This document shows, piece after piece, positions 27,330 through 37,478 of a stretch of DNA of 64,000 nt. The notes below the pieces were generated by a model that was not told the origin of the DNA, did no database searches, and saw nothing but the letters and a program-made list of their open reading frames with translations. How positions within the stretch are numbered: the stretch's first letter is position 1; each line of letters begins with the position of its first letter. Both the position numbers and the translations under genes were made by a program. This stretch comes from Mesobacillus harenae (GTDB taxonomy: Bacteria; Bacillota; Bacilli; Bacillales; Cytobacillaceae), in contig NZ_JABUNR010000004.1 in the NCBI RefSeq assembly GCF_013343715.1, forward strand, positions 186,001 to 250,000. Direction: 5' to 3'.

Positions 27330-28103
27330 GTGGATACTGAAAAGTGGCTTAGGGATGATTTTGATAAACCTATAAAAATTTGTGCACGCCTTCAGAAACA
27401 ATTTGATGAAACGAACCCTAGAGCTATTTATGAATACTTGCTTAGATTTGGTATGTATAAACCGAACCGGAGAAATAGAGAGAGTTATAAAAAGCTGGCT
27501 GATGCAAACTTTTATAAGCAAGTTGAGGACTATTATCAGAAGCTGAAGAAACGCTGGCAAGGTCCAGATATTCCTATTTATATTTTCCCCCTTGATTGTG
27601 GGAGTCATTATTTTCGAAAAGAGGGTAAAAACAAGTCAGGTGTTTCCTTTAAAGATAAAATGTTTTTATTCCTGTCTCCACAATTGGATGAGCGAGAATT
27701 AGAAGCGCTAATGGTACATGAATATCATCACGTTTGCAGGATAAACATCCAAAGGAAAAAGGTTATAGACTATAGTTTGCTAGATTCTATGATTTTGGAA
27801 GGACTGGCTGAAAGTGCGGTTGAGAAGATTTGCGGACCCGAGTGGCAGGCTGACTGGTGCAGTTATTATTCAGAAGATGAATTATCCTTCTATTGGAAGG
27901 AACATCTTTCCGAAGATCTCACTGTCACTAAACGTGACCCTCTTCATGACAAACTTCTTTATGGAAGCAGGGGAGTTCCCACACTGCTCGGTTATGCAGC
28001 AGGTTATCATATCATAAAGCAATTTAAACGGACACAAAAGCTTACTGAAAAGGCTTCTTTTCGCTACCCCTCTGAAAAGTTCACGATTGATTTAGAGTTG
28101 TGA
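27330..28103 (+). CDS. yjaZ: YjaZ-type DUF2268 metalloprotease-like protein
   Basis: A 258-residue protein with the zinc motif HEYHH in LMVHEYHHVCR near residue 133 and a downstream Glu in LEGLAESAVEKI that would be the third ligand. This is the DUF2268 pattern of predicted zinc proteases. In B. subtilis yjaZ follows fabF. Start choice is unclear: GTG 27330 is the only usual start codon near a ribosome site, but GGAGGG (27310-27315) is 14 bases away and is better placed for an ATT at 27321. The frame itself is open far into fabF. The substrate is unknown. Confidence 0.8.
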   Translation: MDTEKWLRDDFDKPIKICARLQKQFDETNPRAIYEYLLRFGMYKPNRRNRESYKKLADANFYKQVEDYYQKLKKRWQGPDIPIYIFPLDCGSHYFRKEGKNKSGVSFKDKMFLFLSPQLDERELEALMVHEYHHVCRINIQRKKVIDYSLLDSMILEGLAESAVEKICGPEWQADWCSYYSEDELSFYWKEHLSEDLTVTKRDPLHDKLLYGSRGVPTLLGYAAGYHIIKQFKRTQKLTEKASFRYPSEKFTIDLEL

Positions 28104-28203
28104 AGTTTTTACTAAGGGTAAGATAAAGGTTTAGAAATAACTTATTTAAATTTACAGACATTAGAAATCTGCTGAATAGGTAGATTTTTTTTATTCTATT
28201 TTA

Positions 28204-28261
28204 ATGAACATGTTGAGGCATAGATAATACTTTATCTTCTATAGAAGGTATTCATGTTCAT
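28204..28261. repeat. Nested inverted repeats upstream of a small membrane gene
   Basis: ATGAACATG (28204-28212) pairs with CATGTTCAT (28253-28261); inside lies the perfect 12-bp palindrome CTTCTATAGAAG (28236-28247). No T run follows, so it is not an ordinary terminator. It could be an operator or an mRNA element. Confidence 0.45.
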
Positions 28262-28365
28262 ATCTAACAAAACCGAAACATATATATGATAAAAATGGAC
28301 AAGGTTAGAGGTGGTATATATGAATACTCTGCCTGAATTAAATTTGGGAAAACATGTGAATAGTC

Positions 28366-28581
28366 ATGGTTTTTAGGGCTTTCGTTCTATTAACTGGTTT
28401 TGGACTAGCAGTTGCAGGCGGTGTGAGCATAATTGCCTATTTAAACTTATTGACTACTGGTCATAGGTTTTCTGAATACTTTTCGTTTATCACTACGAGA
28501 ATAGAATGTTATCTGCTCCCAGGTGGAATTATTTTAATTTGGCTTAGCATTTACTATCCCAAAGAAAAGGAATCCGAGTGA
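28366..28581 (+). CDS. Hypothetical small membrane protein
   Basis: A 71-residue protein with two hydrophobic helices (about residues 3-25 and 45-63) separated by LLTTGHRFSEYFSFITTRIEC. It ends in a charged tail KEKESE. The ribosome site is weak (GGGAA 17 bases upstream), yet the hydrophobic pattern is that of small proteins widely seen in Bacillus. An in-frame stop at 28357 fixes the start to 28366 or nearby. Function unknown. Confidence 0.6.
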   Translation: MVFRAFVLLTGFGLAVAGGVSIIAYLNLLTTGHRFSEYFSFITTRIECYLLPGGIILIWLSIYYPKEKESE

Positions 28582-28679
28582 AATCAAATTTACCCTAAAG
28601 ATCTCAAAAAAGGAATAAATTTACTTGCTGCTGCCCATACTGATGGACAAACAGTTTCTTGAAGTGAGGGGTTTTATCG

Positions 28680-29426
28680 ATGTTGTATCTTCATGATGTC
28701 TGGGTTAACTGGTTTGAGGGGGAAGAGAACGGCTACAATGTTTGCCATTTTCACGAATGGCGTAAAGACGATGGTGTTGAACTTCTAGATCAAGTTCCTC
28801 TTCTTAAAATTGACCCGCTATTGTTTGCCTATATCGAGAATGATTTATCTGAGCTGCCCCAGCAGCTGCTAGATGATATTTATCAGAAGGCCTACCTGCG
28901 CAAAAATCACGAGCGGACACAGATGGATTATTGTTTCGTTGTTTCAGATGGGACCGGAATTTTAGCAGTAGATACAATAGGCTATAATATCCCGATCCGA
29001 AAAAGCAGGTTAATTCCAAGACAAGAGCAGCTTGCCTACGAAATGCTTGAAAACCAGGATACAACCAGTTACACCTTTAATCCGGCTTCACCTTCGAAAG
29101 ACTTTCATATTCTTTCACCAGAACCTGAATTGATGTCAGGATTAACGAGAAAAGAAAGACAGCTGAAGCAGCTGCTATTTATGGCCCTGGACCAATTGCA
29201 CTCCTCTAAAAATGATGCTGAGATACGGTACTGGTACACAGAATGGTGTCCGGAGCGCTACCGGGAAATCCAGGATATGAATTTTGAAGAGGCTTGGCAG
29301 TACTTATTTGCTGACGCGAGGCTGGGGTGGTCAAATAAACATAAAAATTTCTGCGAAAACCTGATAAAGGGACAGCCTTTTTTTGAAAAGTTATGGGAGA
29401 TGGAACACGGTCCAAAAGTAAACTGA
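28680..29426 (+). CDS. yjbA: YjbA (UPF0736 family)
   Basis: A 248-residue cytosolic protein with the family opening [21 protein letters not shown] and a conserved [10 protein letters not shown] segment near residue 183. GAGGGG precedes the ATG. It sits next to trpS as in B. subtilis, but the app oligopeptide permease genes found between yjaZ and yjbA in that species are absent. Function unknown. Confidence 0.85.
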   Translation: MLYLHDVWVNWFEGEENGYNVCHFHEWRKDDGVELLDQVPLLKIDPLLFAYIENDLSELPQQLLDDIYQKAYLRKNHERTQMDYCFVVSDGTGILAVDTIGYNIPIRKSRLIPRQEQLAYEMLENQDTTSYTFNPASPSKDFHILSPEPELMSGLTRKERQLKQLLFMALDQLHSSKNDAEIRYWYTEWCPERYREIQDMNFEEAWQYLFADARLGWSNKHKNFCENLIKGQPFFEKLWEMEHGPKVN

Positions 29427-29462
29427 CGTAGCATCCGTTAAACAAGTCAATATTTGAAAACA

Positions 29463-29492
29463 TAAAAGGAGCTGGCATCAGCTCCTTTTTAT
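29463..29492. terminator. Terminator between yjbA and trpS
   Basis: AAAAGGAGCT / AGCTCCTTTT with a 6-base loop, shared by the convergent genes. Confidence 0.85.
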
Positions 29493-29518
29493 ATTCTATA
29501 TAGCTGGGACAAACTTAC

Positions 29519-30517
<999 letters not shown>

Positions 30518-30571
30518 CTAATTATCAGTCATGCCTGTGAAAGAGCTCTTCTATAAAATGGGTTTTTGAGC

Positions 30572-30830
30572 AAAAAAAGACCATTCATCCCTATAGTTAG
30601 GGACGAATGGTCCGTGTTGCCACCCTAGATTACTCGTAATGAGTCACTCAGCCCCCTGCAGATCACAGGGGTACCTTGTAACGTAAGGCAAACGCCGCAG
30701 AATTAGTTTGTTATTTTCGTAACAGTTCTTTCCGGGAGCTCAAAAGCCCATTCACTCTACCTGGTTGTTTGCTTGCACCAGCCACAAACTCTCTAAAAAC
30801 CAATGGGCAGAGCTACTACTCTTTTTCATC
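30572..30830 (-). ncRNA. T-box leader (tryptophan) of trpS
   Basis: Read on the minus strand, the leader has the AGAGAG/GGTGCAAGC stem I landmarks, a specifier loop GAATGGGC with codon TGG (Trp; plus-strand 30748-30750), the T-box core AGGGTGGCAACACGG (30612-30626) and a terminator helix GACCATTC...GAATGGTC with T7 (30572-30614). Unchanged tRNA-Trp ends would pair with TGGC of the core and favour the antiterminator. The minus-strand promoter is listed separately. Confidence 0.93.
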
Positions 30831-30858
30831 GCTATTTAACTGATATTATTTTCTCTTT

Positions 30859-30887
30859 ATATTAATAAAAAACTTAAGAAAAATCAA
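30859..30887 (-). promoter_or_regulatory. Promoter of the trpS leader
   Basis: On the minus strand TTGATT (30882-30887), 17 bp and TAATAT (30859-30864) predict a start near 30852, about 25 bases before the T-box stem I. Confidence 0.55.
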
Positions 30888-31085
30888 GGTGGCTGGGCAG
30901 TTAGGAGGAATCCGGTATATTGTGAAGAAGGAGATATGTAATAGAGGGAAGATAAATATCCGCCGCCCTGATGAATGTAGGACATGATTCTTTATTACCA
31001 ATATTTTTCACCAAGTGAAGAGATCACAAAATAATCAGAAGTTTTTACGTTGATATACCTGACTTGTGCCCCTTTTTGTTTATTA

Positions 31086-31153
31086 TTTTTTCAGAATAAT
31101 AATTTTTAGAATTCTAAATCATTCTTGCAAAAAACTTTTAAACTACTTATAAT
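31086..31153 (+). promoter_or_regulatory. opp promoter with CodY-like/palindromic upstream sites
   Basis: TTGCAA (31125-31130), 17 bp and TATAAT (31148-31153) form a strong sigma-A promoter. Directly upstream are the perfect palindrome TTTAGAATTCTAAA (31105-31118) and two 15-mers (31086-31100 and 31101-31115) that each match the CodY box AATTTTCWGAAAATT at 11 of 15 positions. A long leader of about 250 bases follows before oppA. CodY control of peptide uptake is known in related bacteria; here it is inferred. Confidence 0.5.
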
Positions 31154-31412
31154 AAGCGTAGCAAACAAATGTTAATGAAACTGTAACATTTCCTTCAAAG
31201 AACTGTAAAACTTAGAAATAAAGAGAATGTAAGTTTATCACTTTATATGAATCTCAAATTAAAGTAAAGGGCTTACATTTTTTATTCTGTATTTTTTTTG
31301 TGAATTAAATTTACTGACTATTGAAGCAATATTTTTGAGGTGTACAGTTGTTTTTGAGAGGATTTGACTATTCATTGGCTGTTTGCAAAAAAAATTAAAA
31401 GGGGGAAACACC

Positions 31413-33077
31413 ATGAAAAAAAGATTTTCGATGTTTTTCAGTATGCTTTTAGTACTTAGCATGTTTCTAGCTGCATGCAGCGGCGGCGACAAAGACAATG
31501 CTGGCGAAGGCGGCGAAGGCAATGGAGAGGGGAACAAAGACGTTCCTCAGGAAATGGCTGTTAACATTAACTCTGAGCCATTCTCTTTACATCCTGGATT
31601 AGCAAATGACGCTACTTCCGGCGGGGTATTGCTTCAAACTTTTGAAGGTTTAACCCGTATTAACCAAGACGGAGTGCCAGAAGAAGCAATGGCTGAAACA
31701 ATCACTCCATCTGAGGATTTAACACAATACACTTTCAAAATCCGTGAAGGTGCAACATGGTCTAATGGTGACCCTGTAACTGCTCATGACTTTGAATATG
31801 CTTGGAAATGGGCTATTGACCCAGCAAACCAATCACAATATGCCTACCAGCTTTACTATATTAAAAATGGTGCGGCTATTAACAGTCCAGCTGAAGGCGA
31901 AACTGGCCTAAACCCAGATGAGCTTGGAGTAGTGGCTGAAGATGATCAAACTCTTGTAGTAACGTTGGAAAACCCAACACCTTACTTCTTAGAGCTGACA
32001 GCTTTCTATACTTACTTCCCGGTTAACAGCAAAATTGCTGCTGAAAATCCAAACTGGCACACTGATGCTGGAGAGCTATACACTTCTAACGGGCCTTTCA
32101 AAATGACTGGCTGGGAGCACAGCGACAACATCGTTTTAGAAAAGAACGAAGACTACTGGGATGCTGATGCAGTTTCCCTTACTAAGATTGATATGTACAT
32201 GATTAACGACCCAACTACAGAGCTTTCAATGTTTGAAAACGGCGAATTGGATTGGGCTGGATCACCATTTGGAACACTTCCAACTGACGTACTTCCACAG
32301 TTAGAAGAACAAGGTGACCTTAACGTCCAGGCTATTGCTGGTACTTACTGGTACAAGTTCAACACAGAAGCAGAACCTTTAAACAACAAAAATATCCGTA
32401 AAGCTTTATCTTACGCAATCAACCGTAAAGCCATTGTTGAAAATATTACACAGGGCGGACAAATTCCTGCTATGGCTGCTGTTCCTCCGTCAATGATGGA
32501 AGGAAATGAAGAAGGCTACCATAAGGATGCAGATGTTGAAACTGCAAAAGAACTATTGCAAAAAGGTCTTGAAGAGTTAGGCTATAGCGATGTTTCTGAA
32601 CTTCCAGCCATCAGCCTTTCTTATAATACAAGTGAAGCACACCAAAAAATTGCTCAGGCTATCCAAGATATGTGGAAAACTGAGTTAGGTATCGAAACAA
32701 CTCTTGATAACCAAGAATGGCAGGTTTACATCACTAAGCTTCATGAAGGCGACTACATGATCGGCCGTATGGGCTGGTTGGGAGACTTTAACGACCCAAT
32801 TAACTTCCTTGAGCTTTACCGTGACAAAGACGGTGGAAATAACGATACTAACTGGGAACATCCTGAGTTCAAGCAGCTTCTGATTGATTCTCAAAGTGAA
32901 ACTGATGCAGATAAGCGTATGCAAATGCTTAAAGATGCAGAAGCTATCTTTATGGATGAAATGCCAGTTGCACCAATTTACTTCTACACAAATGTTTGGT
33001 TAAGTGCAGACAATTTGAAAGATGTAGCAGTATCTGGTCTTGGAGATGTACAGTTAAAATGGGCTTACTTCGAGTAA
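31413..33077 (+). CDS. oppA: Oligopeptide-binding lipoprotein OppA
   Basis: Extracellular peptide receptor of the Opp ABC importer, used for nutrition and for uptake of signalling peptides. The 554 residues start with a lipoprotein signal whose lipobox is FLAAC (Cys near 22), followed by a Gly/Glu-rich linker and the SBP_bac_5 fold. GGGGG lies before the ATG at 31413. Codon use is markedly biased toward frequent codons, as expected for a highly expressed gene. An intercistronic hairpin separates it from oppB. Confidence 0.95.
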   Translation: MKKRFSMFFSMLLVLSMFLAACSGGDKDNAGEGGEGNGEGNKDVPQEMAVNINSEPFSLHPGLANDATSGGVLLQTFEGLTRINQDGVPEEAMAETITPSEDLTQYTFKIREGATWSNGDPVTAHDFEYAWKWAIDPANQSQYAYQLYYIKNGAAINSPAEGETGLNPDELGVVAEDDQTLVVTLENPTPYFLELTAFYTYFPVNSKIAAENPNWHTDAGELYTSNGPFKMTGWEHSDNIVLEKNEDYWDADAVSLTKIDMYMINDPTTELSMFENGELDWAGSPFGTLPTDVLPQLEEQGDLNVQAIAGTYWYKFNTEAEPLNNKNIRKALSYAINRKAIVENITQGGQIPAMAAVPPSMMEGNEEGYHKDADVETAKELLQKGLEELGYSDVSELPAISLSYNTSEAHQKIAQAIQDMWKTELGIETTLDNQEWQVYITKLHEGDYMIGRMGWLGDFNDPINFLELYRDKDGGNNDTNWEHPEFKQLLIDSQSETDADKRMQMLKDAEAIFMDEMPVAPIYFYTNVWLSADNLKDVAVSGLGDVQLKWAYFE

Positions 33078-33107
33078 AACCCGAATAAATTAAATGCTTA
33101 GAGACAG

Positions 33108-33137
33108 AGGTATATGGGTTTTTTCGCCCATATACCT
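33108..33137 (+). terminator. Intercistronic hairpin between oppA and oppB
   Basis: AGGTATATGGG pairs perfectly with CCCATATACCT across TTTTTTCG, without a real T run afterwards. It most likely protects oppA mRNA or partly terminates, giving more receptor than permease. Confidence 0.7.
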
Positions 33138-33181
33138 TCGTTTCTGATTAAAAGCATTATCTAGTTTTGGAGGTGTGTCTA

Positions 33182-34117
33182 TTGGCAAAATACATCGGTA
33201 AACGATTGCTGTTTATCATACTTTCGCTGTATTTGATTATAACAGCAACGTTTTTTCTTATGAGAATGGCACCTGGTAACCCTTTTAATTCAGAAAAACC
33301 ATTGCCACCAGCAATCCAAGCCTCTTTAAATGCTCACTATGGATTAGACCAGCCTTGGTATGTTCAGTATGGTGAATATTTAGTAAATATCGCTCAGTGG
33401 GATTTCGGCCCATCATTTAAATACAAAGCCAGAACTGTTAATGAACTTATAAGTGATGGTTTTCCTATTTCACTAATGTTAGGATTAGAAGCTATTTTTC
33501 TTGCAGTCTCAGTTGGTGTATTACTAGGCGTAATCGCAGCAATGAAGCATAATAAATGGCAAGACTACACAGCTATGATTGTAGCTGTTGCTGGTATTTC
33601 CGTACCAAGCTTTATCATGGCAACAGTATTGCAATATTTCCTTTCTATCAAGTTAGGCATATTCCCAGTAGCACGTTGGGAATCGTTCATGCATACAGTG
33701 CTTCCGGCCATAGCGCTCGCATCAACTCCAATGGCGTTTGTGGCTCGATTAACTCGGTCAAGTATGCTAGACGTACTAAGTAATGATTATATTCGAACTG
33801 CAAAATCAAAAGGTCTTAGTCAGGGCGTAATAACGGTCAAACATACTATCCGTAACGCACTGCTTCCAGTGGTATCCTATATGGGTCCGCTTTCAGCTGG
33901 TGTAATAACGGGAAGTTTTGTTATCGAGAAAATTTTCGGTATTCCAGGATTAGGCATGCATTTTGTAACTAGTATATCTAACCGTGATTATACGGTCATT
34001 ATGGGTGTTACCGTGTTTTATAGTATTATCCTACTGGCATCTATTCTCCTTGTCGATATTGCGTATGGATTAATTGATCCACGCATCAAACTCACTGGCG
34101 GGAAGAAGGGAGAGTAA
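33182..34117 (+). CDS. oppB: Oligopeptide ABC transporter permease OppB
   Basis: First membrane subunit of the importer, with six helices and the EAA loop that docks the ATPases ([22 protein letters not shown] region). The frame opens at 33167, but GGAGGTG (33169-33175) sets TTG 33182 as start, giving 311 residues, the same as B. subtilis OppB. oppC follows after two bases. Confidence 0.95.
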   Translation: MAKYIGKRLLFIILSLYLIITATFFLMRMAPGNPFNSEKPLPPAIQASLNAHYGLDQPWYVQYGEYLVNIAQWDFGPSFKYKARTVNELISDGFPISLMLGLEAIFLAVSVGVLLGVIAAMKHNKWQDYTAMIVAVAGISVPSFIMATVLQYFLSIKLGIFPVARWESFMHTVLPAIALASTPMAFVARLTRSSMLDVLSNDYIRTAKSKGLSQGVITVKHTIRNALLPVVSYMGPLSAGVITGSFVIEKIFGIPGLGMHFVTSISNRDYTVIMGVTVFYSIILLASILLVDIAYGLIDPRIKLTGGKKGE

Positions 34118-34119
34118 TT

Positions 34120-35037
34120 ATGCAACAGATTTCGAAAGATAAATTCAAGATTGTCGGTGCAAAAGCATCAGATGCAGAGAAGATTTCCAAACCAAGTCTT
34201 TCATTTTGGAAAGACGTCACCATTAGATTCCGAAAAAATAAGCTTGCCTTGTTTGGTGTTGTATTACTAACATTGTTAGTATTCATGGCAATCTTTGGAC
34301 CATATATGACGAAGTACAATTATTTTGAAAATAATCTTATGAATACGAACCAGCCACCAAGTGGAGAGCATTGGTTTGGAACGGACGACCTTGGCCGTGA
34401 TATGTTTGCGAGAACTTGGTTTGGCGCAAGAATTTCCTTGTTTATCGGCGTTATGGCTGCGTTAATTGATCTTGTAATCGGTGTTCTTTGGGGCGGTATT
34501 TCAGGATACAAAGGCGGCCGTACGGATGAATCAATGATGCGTTTTGCCGACATCCTTTGGGGTGTACCTTACCTATTGCTTGTAATCTTATTGATGGTTG
34601 TATTAGGCCAGGGATTGGGGACTATGATCCTCGCAATGACCATAACCGGCTGGATCAACATGGCACGGATAGTGCGCGGACAAGTATTATCACTTAAAAG
34701 CCAGGAATATGTTTTGGCTGCGAGAACGCTTGGAGCTACTACACAGCGTATAATGTCTCGCCATTTAATCCCAAATACATTAGGTCCAATCCTAGTTACA
34801 ATGACCTTAACAGTTCCTTCGGCAATCTTTACAGAGGCATTTTTAAGTTATTTAGGTCTTGGATTGACTCCTCCGTTAGCGAGTTGGGGAACCATGGCAT
34901 CGGATGCCTTACCTGCATTAAGATATTACCCATGGCGCTTATTTTTCCCTGCTACGTTTATCTGTTTAACTATTTTTGCTTTTAATGTTATCGGGGACGG
35001 AATGCGTGATGCATTAGATCCTAGACTACGTAAATAG
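34120..35037 (+). CDS. oppC: Oligopeptide ABC transporter permease OppC
   Basis: Second permease subunit, 305 residues. It has a hydrophilic N-terminal tail, the segment GTDDLGRDMFARTWFGAR near 85 typical of OppC/DppC, and the EAA loop around EYVLAARTLGATTQRIMSRH near 205. It is coupled to oppB and precedes the ATPase genes. Confidence 0.95.
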   Translation: MQQISKDKFKIVGAKASDAEKISKPSLSFWKDVTIRFRKNKLALFGVVLLTLLVFMAIFGPYMTKYNYFENNLMNTNQPPSGEHWFGTDDLGRDMFARTWFGARISLFIGVMAALIDLVIGVLWGGISGYKGGRTDESMMRFADILWGVPYLLLVILLMVVLGQGLGTMILAMTITGWINMARIVRGQVLSLKSQEYVLAARTLGATTQRIMSRHLIPNTLGPILVTMTLTVPSAIFTEAFLSYLGLGLTPPLASWGTMASDALPALRYYPWRLFFPATFICLTIFAFNVIGDGMRDALDPRLRK

Positions 35038-35050
35038 GGAGTGAGAAAAT

Positions 35051-36118
35051 TTGGAAAAAATACTTGAAGTTAAAGATCTAGAAGTCTCATTCCAGACATA
35101 TGGCGGAGAAGTTAAAGCCGTCCGCGGTGTAAGCTTTGATCTTTACAAGGGTGAAACCTTGGCCATAGTTGGTGAATCTGGATCAGGAAAGTCAGTGACA
35201 ACTCAAACCATTATGAAGCTCATTCCAATGCCTCCTGGCAAAATTGCAAATGGTCAAATTCTGTTTAATGGAGATGACATTGTTCCAAAAACAGAAAAAC
35301 AAATGGAGAAAATCCGCGGCAAGGAAATCAGCATGATTTTCCAAGACCCGATGACATCTTTGAATCCTACCATGAGAATTGGCCGTCAAATAATGGAAGT
35401 ATTAATTAAACACCAAAATATGTCTACTTCTTCAGCGACTGAACGAGCAGTTGAATTACTTCGCTTAGTTGGTATACCTATGCCTGAGAAAAGGATCAAA
35501 CAATACCCGCATGAATTCTCCGGTGGTATGAGACAGCGTGCGATGATTGCTATTGCACTTGCTGCAAGCCCGAAGCTATTAATTGCGGATGAACCTACAA
35601 CTGCACTAGATGTAACCATTCAAGCCCAAATTCTTGAACTGATGAAAGACCTTCAGTCTAAAATGGATACATCCATTATCTTTATTACCCATGATCTCGG
35701 CGTAGTAGCAAACGTTGCAGATCGTGTTGCTGTAATGTACGGCGGTCAGATAGTAGAGACTGGGACTGTAGATGAGATTTTTTATGACCCTCGGCACCCT
35801 TATACATGGGGCTTACTTGCTTCTATGCCAAGTGTTGATAATGATGGAGGGGCGGAACTTACTGCCATTCCGGGAACACCTCCGGATTTAACCAATCCGC
35901 CAAAAGGTGACGCGTTCGCTCCAAGAAACCAATATGCTATGGCAATTGATTTTGAAGAGGAGCCACCGATGTTTCAGATTTCCGAGACGCATTTTGCAAA
36001 AACCTGGCTGCTTCATCCAGATGCACCAAAGGTTGAGCCTCCGGCTGTCGTTCAGAAACGTATTCGCAAGCTATCCTCCACATTTGACAAGCCTGTTTTA
36101 GTGAAGGAGGAGAAATAA
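35051..36118 (+). CDS. oppD: Oligopeptide ABC transporter ATP-binding protein OppD
   Basis: Cytosolic ATPase of the importer. The 355 residues show Walker A GESGSGKS near 39, signature [12 protein letters not shown] near 157 and Walker [13 protein letters not shown] near 178, plus the C-terminal oligo_HPY domain. It starts with TTG. It works as a pair with OppF. Confidence 0.95.
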   Translation: MEKILEVKDLEVSFQTYGGEVKAVRGVSFDLYKGETLAIVGESGSGKSVTTQTIMKLIPMPPGKIANGQILFNGDDIVPKTEKQMEKIRGKEISMIFQDPMTSLNPTMRIGRQIMEVLIKHQNMSTSSATERAVELLRLVGIPMPEKRIKQYPHEFSGGMRQRAMIAIALAASPKLLIADEPTTALDVTIQAQILELMKDLQSKMDTSIIFITHDLGVVANVADRVAVMYGGQIVETGTVDEIFYDPRHPYTWGLLASMPSVDNDGGAELTAIPGTPPDLTNPPKGDAFAPRNQYAMAIDFEEEPPMFQISETHFAKTWLLHPDAPKVEPPAVVQKRIRKLSSTFDKPVLVKEEK

Positions 36119-36119
36119 C

Positions 36120-37055
36120 ATGGCTGAAAAACTTATCGAGATTAGAAATTTAAAACAGCATTTTAATGTTGGACGTCCTAATTTAGTAAAAGCAGTTGAT
36201 GGAATCTCCTTCGATATTTACCGTGGAGAGACACTTGGCTTAGTTGGTGAATCAGGTTGCGGTAAATCTACAACAGGCAGGTCTATTATTCGTTTATACG
36301 ACGCTACAGATGGTGAGGTCTTATTTGAAGGCGAAAATGTGCATGGAACAAAATCTACGAAAGAGTTGAAAAAATTCAACCGTAAAATGCAGATGATTTT
36401 CCAGGATCCATATGCCTCATTGAATCCCCGAATGACTGTTGCCGATATAATTGCAGAGGGCATTGACATCCACGGCCTTGCAAACAGTAAGCAGGAACGT
36501 ATGGAGAGAGTGTATGAACTGCTTGAAACTGTTGGGTTGAATAAAGAGCATGCCAGTCGCTATCCTCATGAATTTTCTGGCGGGCAAAGACAAAGAATTG
36601 GGATTGCCAGAGCATTGGCAGTTGAACCTGAATTCATTATTGCTGACGAGCCAATTTCAGCTCTAGATGTTTCGATTCAGGCACAGGTGGTCAATCTGAT
36701 GAAACAGCTGCAGCGTGATAAAGGATTGACTTATTTATTTATTGCCCATGATTTATCAATGGTAAAATATATTAGTGACAGAATTGGTGTTATGTATTAT
36801 GGAAAGCTTGTAGAACTTGCTCCTGCGGACGTGCTTTACAAGAACCCGCTACACCCATATACACAGTCACTGCTTTCTGCCATCCCACTTCCAGACCCAG
36901 AGACAGAGCGCACAAGGAGACGTACTTCCTATGATCCTGATGTTCACGAATATGCTGATGGTGAAGAAGTACAAATGCGTGAAGTATCAAAAGGACACTT
37001 TGTTTATTGTTCCGAAAAGGAGTTCCAGAAACTTCAGAAACAATATAAAAACTAA
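36120..37055 (+). CDS. oppF: Oligopeptide ABC transporter ATP-binding protein OppF
   Basis: Second ATPase, 311 residues, with Walker [12 protein letters not shown] near 43, signature [14 protein letters not shown] near 144 and Walker [13 protein letters not shown] near 165. The start overlaps the region directly after the oppD stop (GGAGG four to nine bases upstream). It is the last gene of the operon, followed by a terminator. Confidence 0.95.
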   Translation: MAEKLIEIRNLKQHFNVGRPNLVKAVDGISFDIYRGETLGLVGESGCGKSTTGRSIIRLYDATDGEVLFEGENVHGTKSTKELKKFNRKMQMIFQDPYASLNPRMTVADIIAEGIDIHGLANSKQERMERVYELLETVGLNKEHASRYPHEFSGGQRQRIGIARALAVEPEFIIADEPISALDVSIQAQVVNLMKQLQRDKGLTYLFIAHDLSMVKYISDRIGVMYYGKLVELAPADVLYKNPLHPYTQSLLSAIPLPDPETERTRRRTSYDPDVHEYADGEEVQMREVSKGHFVYCSEKEFQKLQKQYKN

Positions 37056-37060
37056 TATAT

Positions 37061-37088
37061 AACGATCTCATTCTTGAGATCGTTTTTT
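37061..37088 (+). terminator. Terminator of the opp operon
   Basis: AACGATCTCA / TGAGATCGTT stem with a 4-base loop and seven T. Confidence 0.9.
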
Positions 37089-37478
37089 TGACTATCAGTG
37101 AGTGAGATCCTTGTTTACTTATTTAAATTTTTAGCGGCGCTTTAATACATGTATGCTTTAATGCGGTGCATTTTCTATATCATACAATATTTCGACTTAA
37201 AGTACTATTACAAAGTTTCTGATAACCGTAATTATTTTGGATAAAAATAAATAAACTTTTACATAATCCCAAAATGATCCAGGATATCTCTTAATAAAAA
37301 GCCATGTTATTTTTGAAATATTTATTATTTGAAGTTTTAAAGCGTGATTTAAAGGATATTAGGATAATATATCTTATTTATTAATGTACAATAGACTAAT
37401 ATAATAAACTTTCATTGTTTGATTTGGAGGCATTACTAGAGGGCCCCAAGCACATATACACGAGAGAGGGGATCCATA
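37089..37478. other. AT-rich gap upstream of the DUF4015 gene
   Basis: About 390 bases without a gene. TATAAT at 37400-37405, preceded by a poor -35 (TTTATT), is the only promoter-like element I can point to. Confidence 0.4.
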
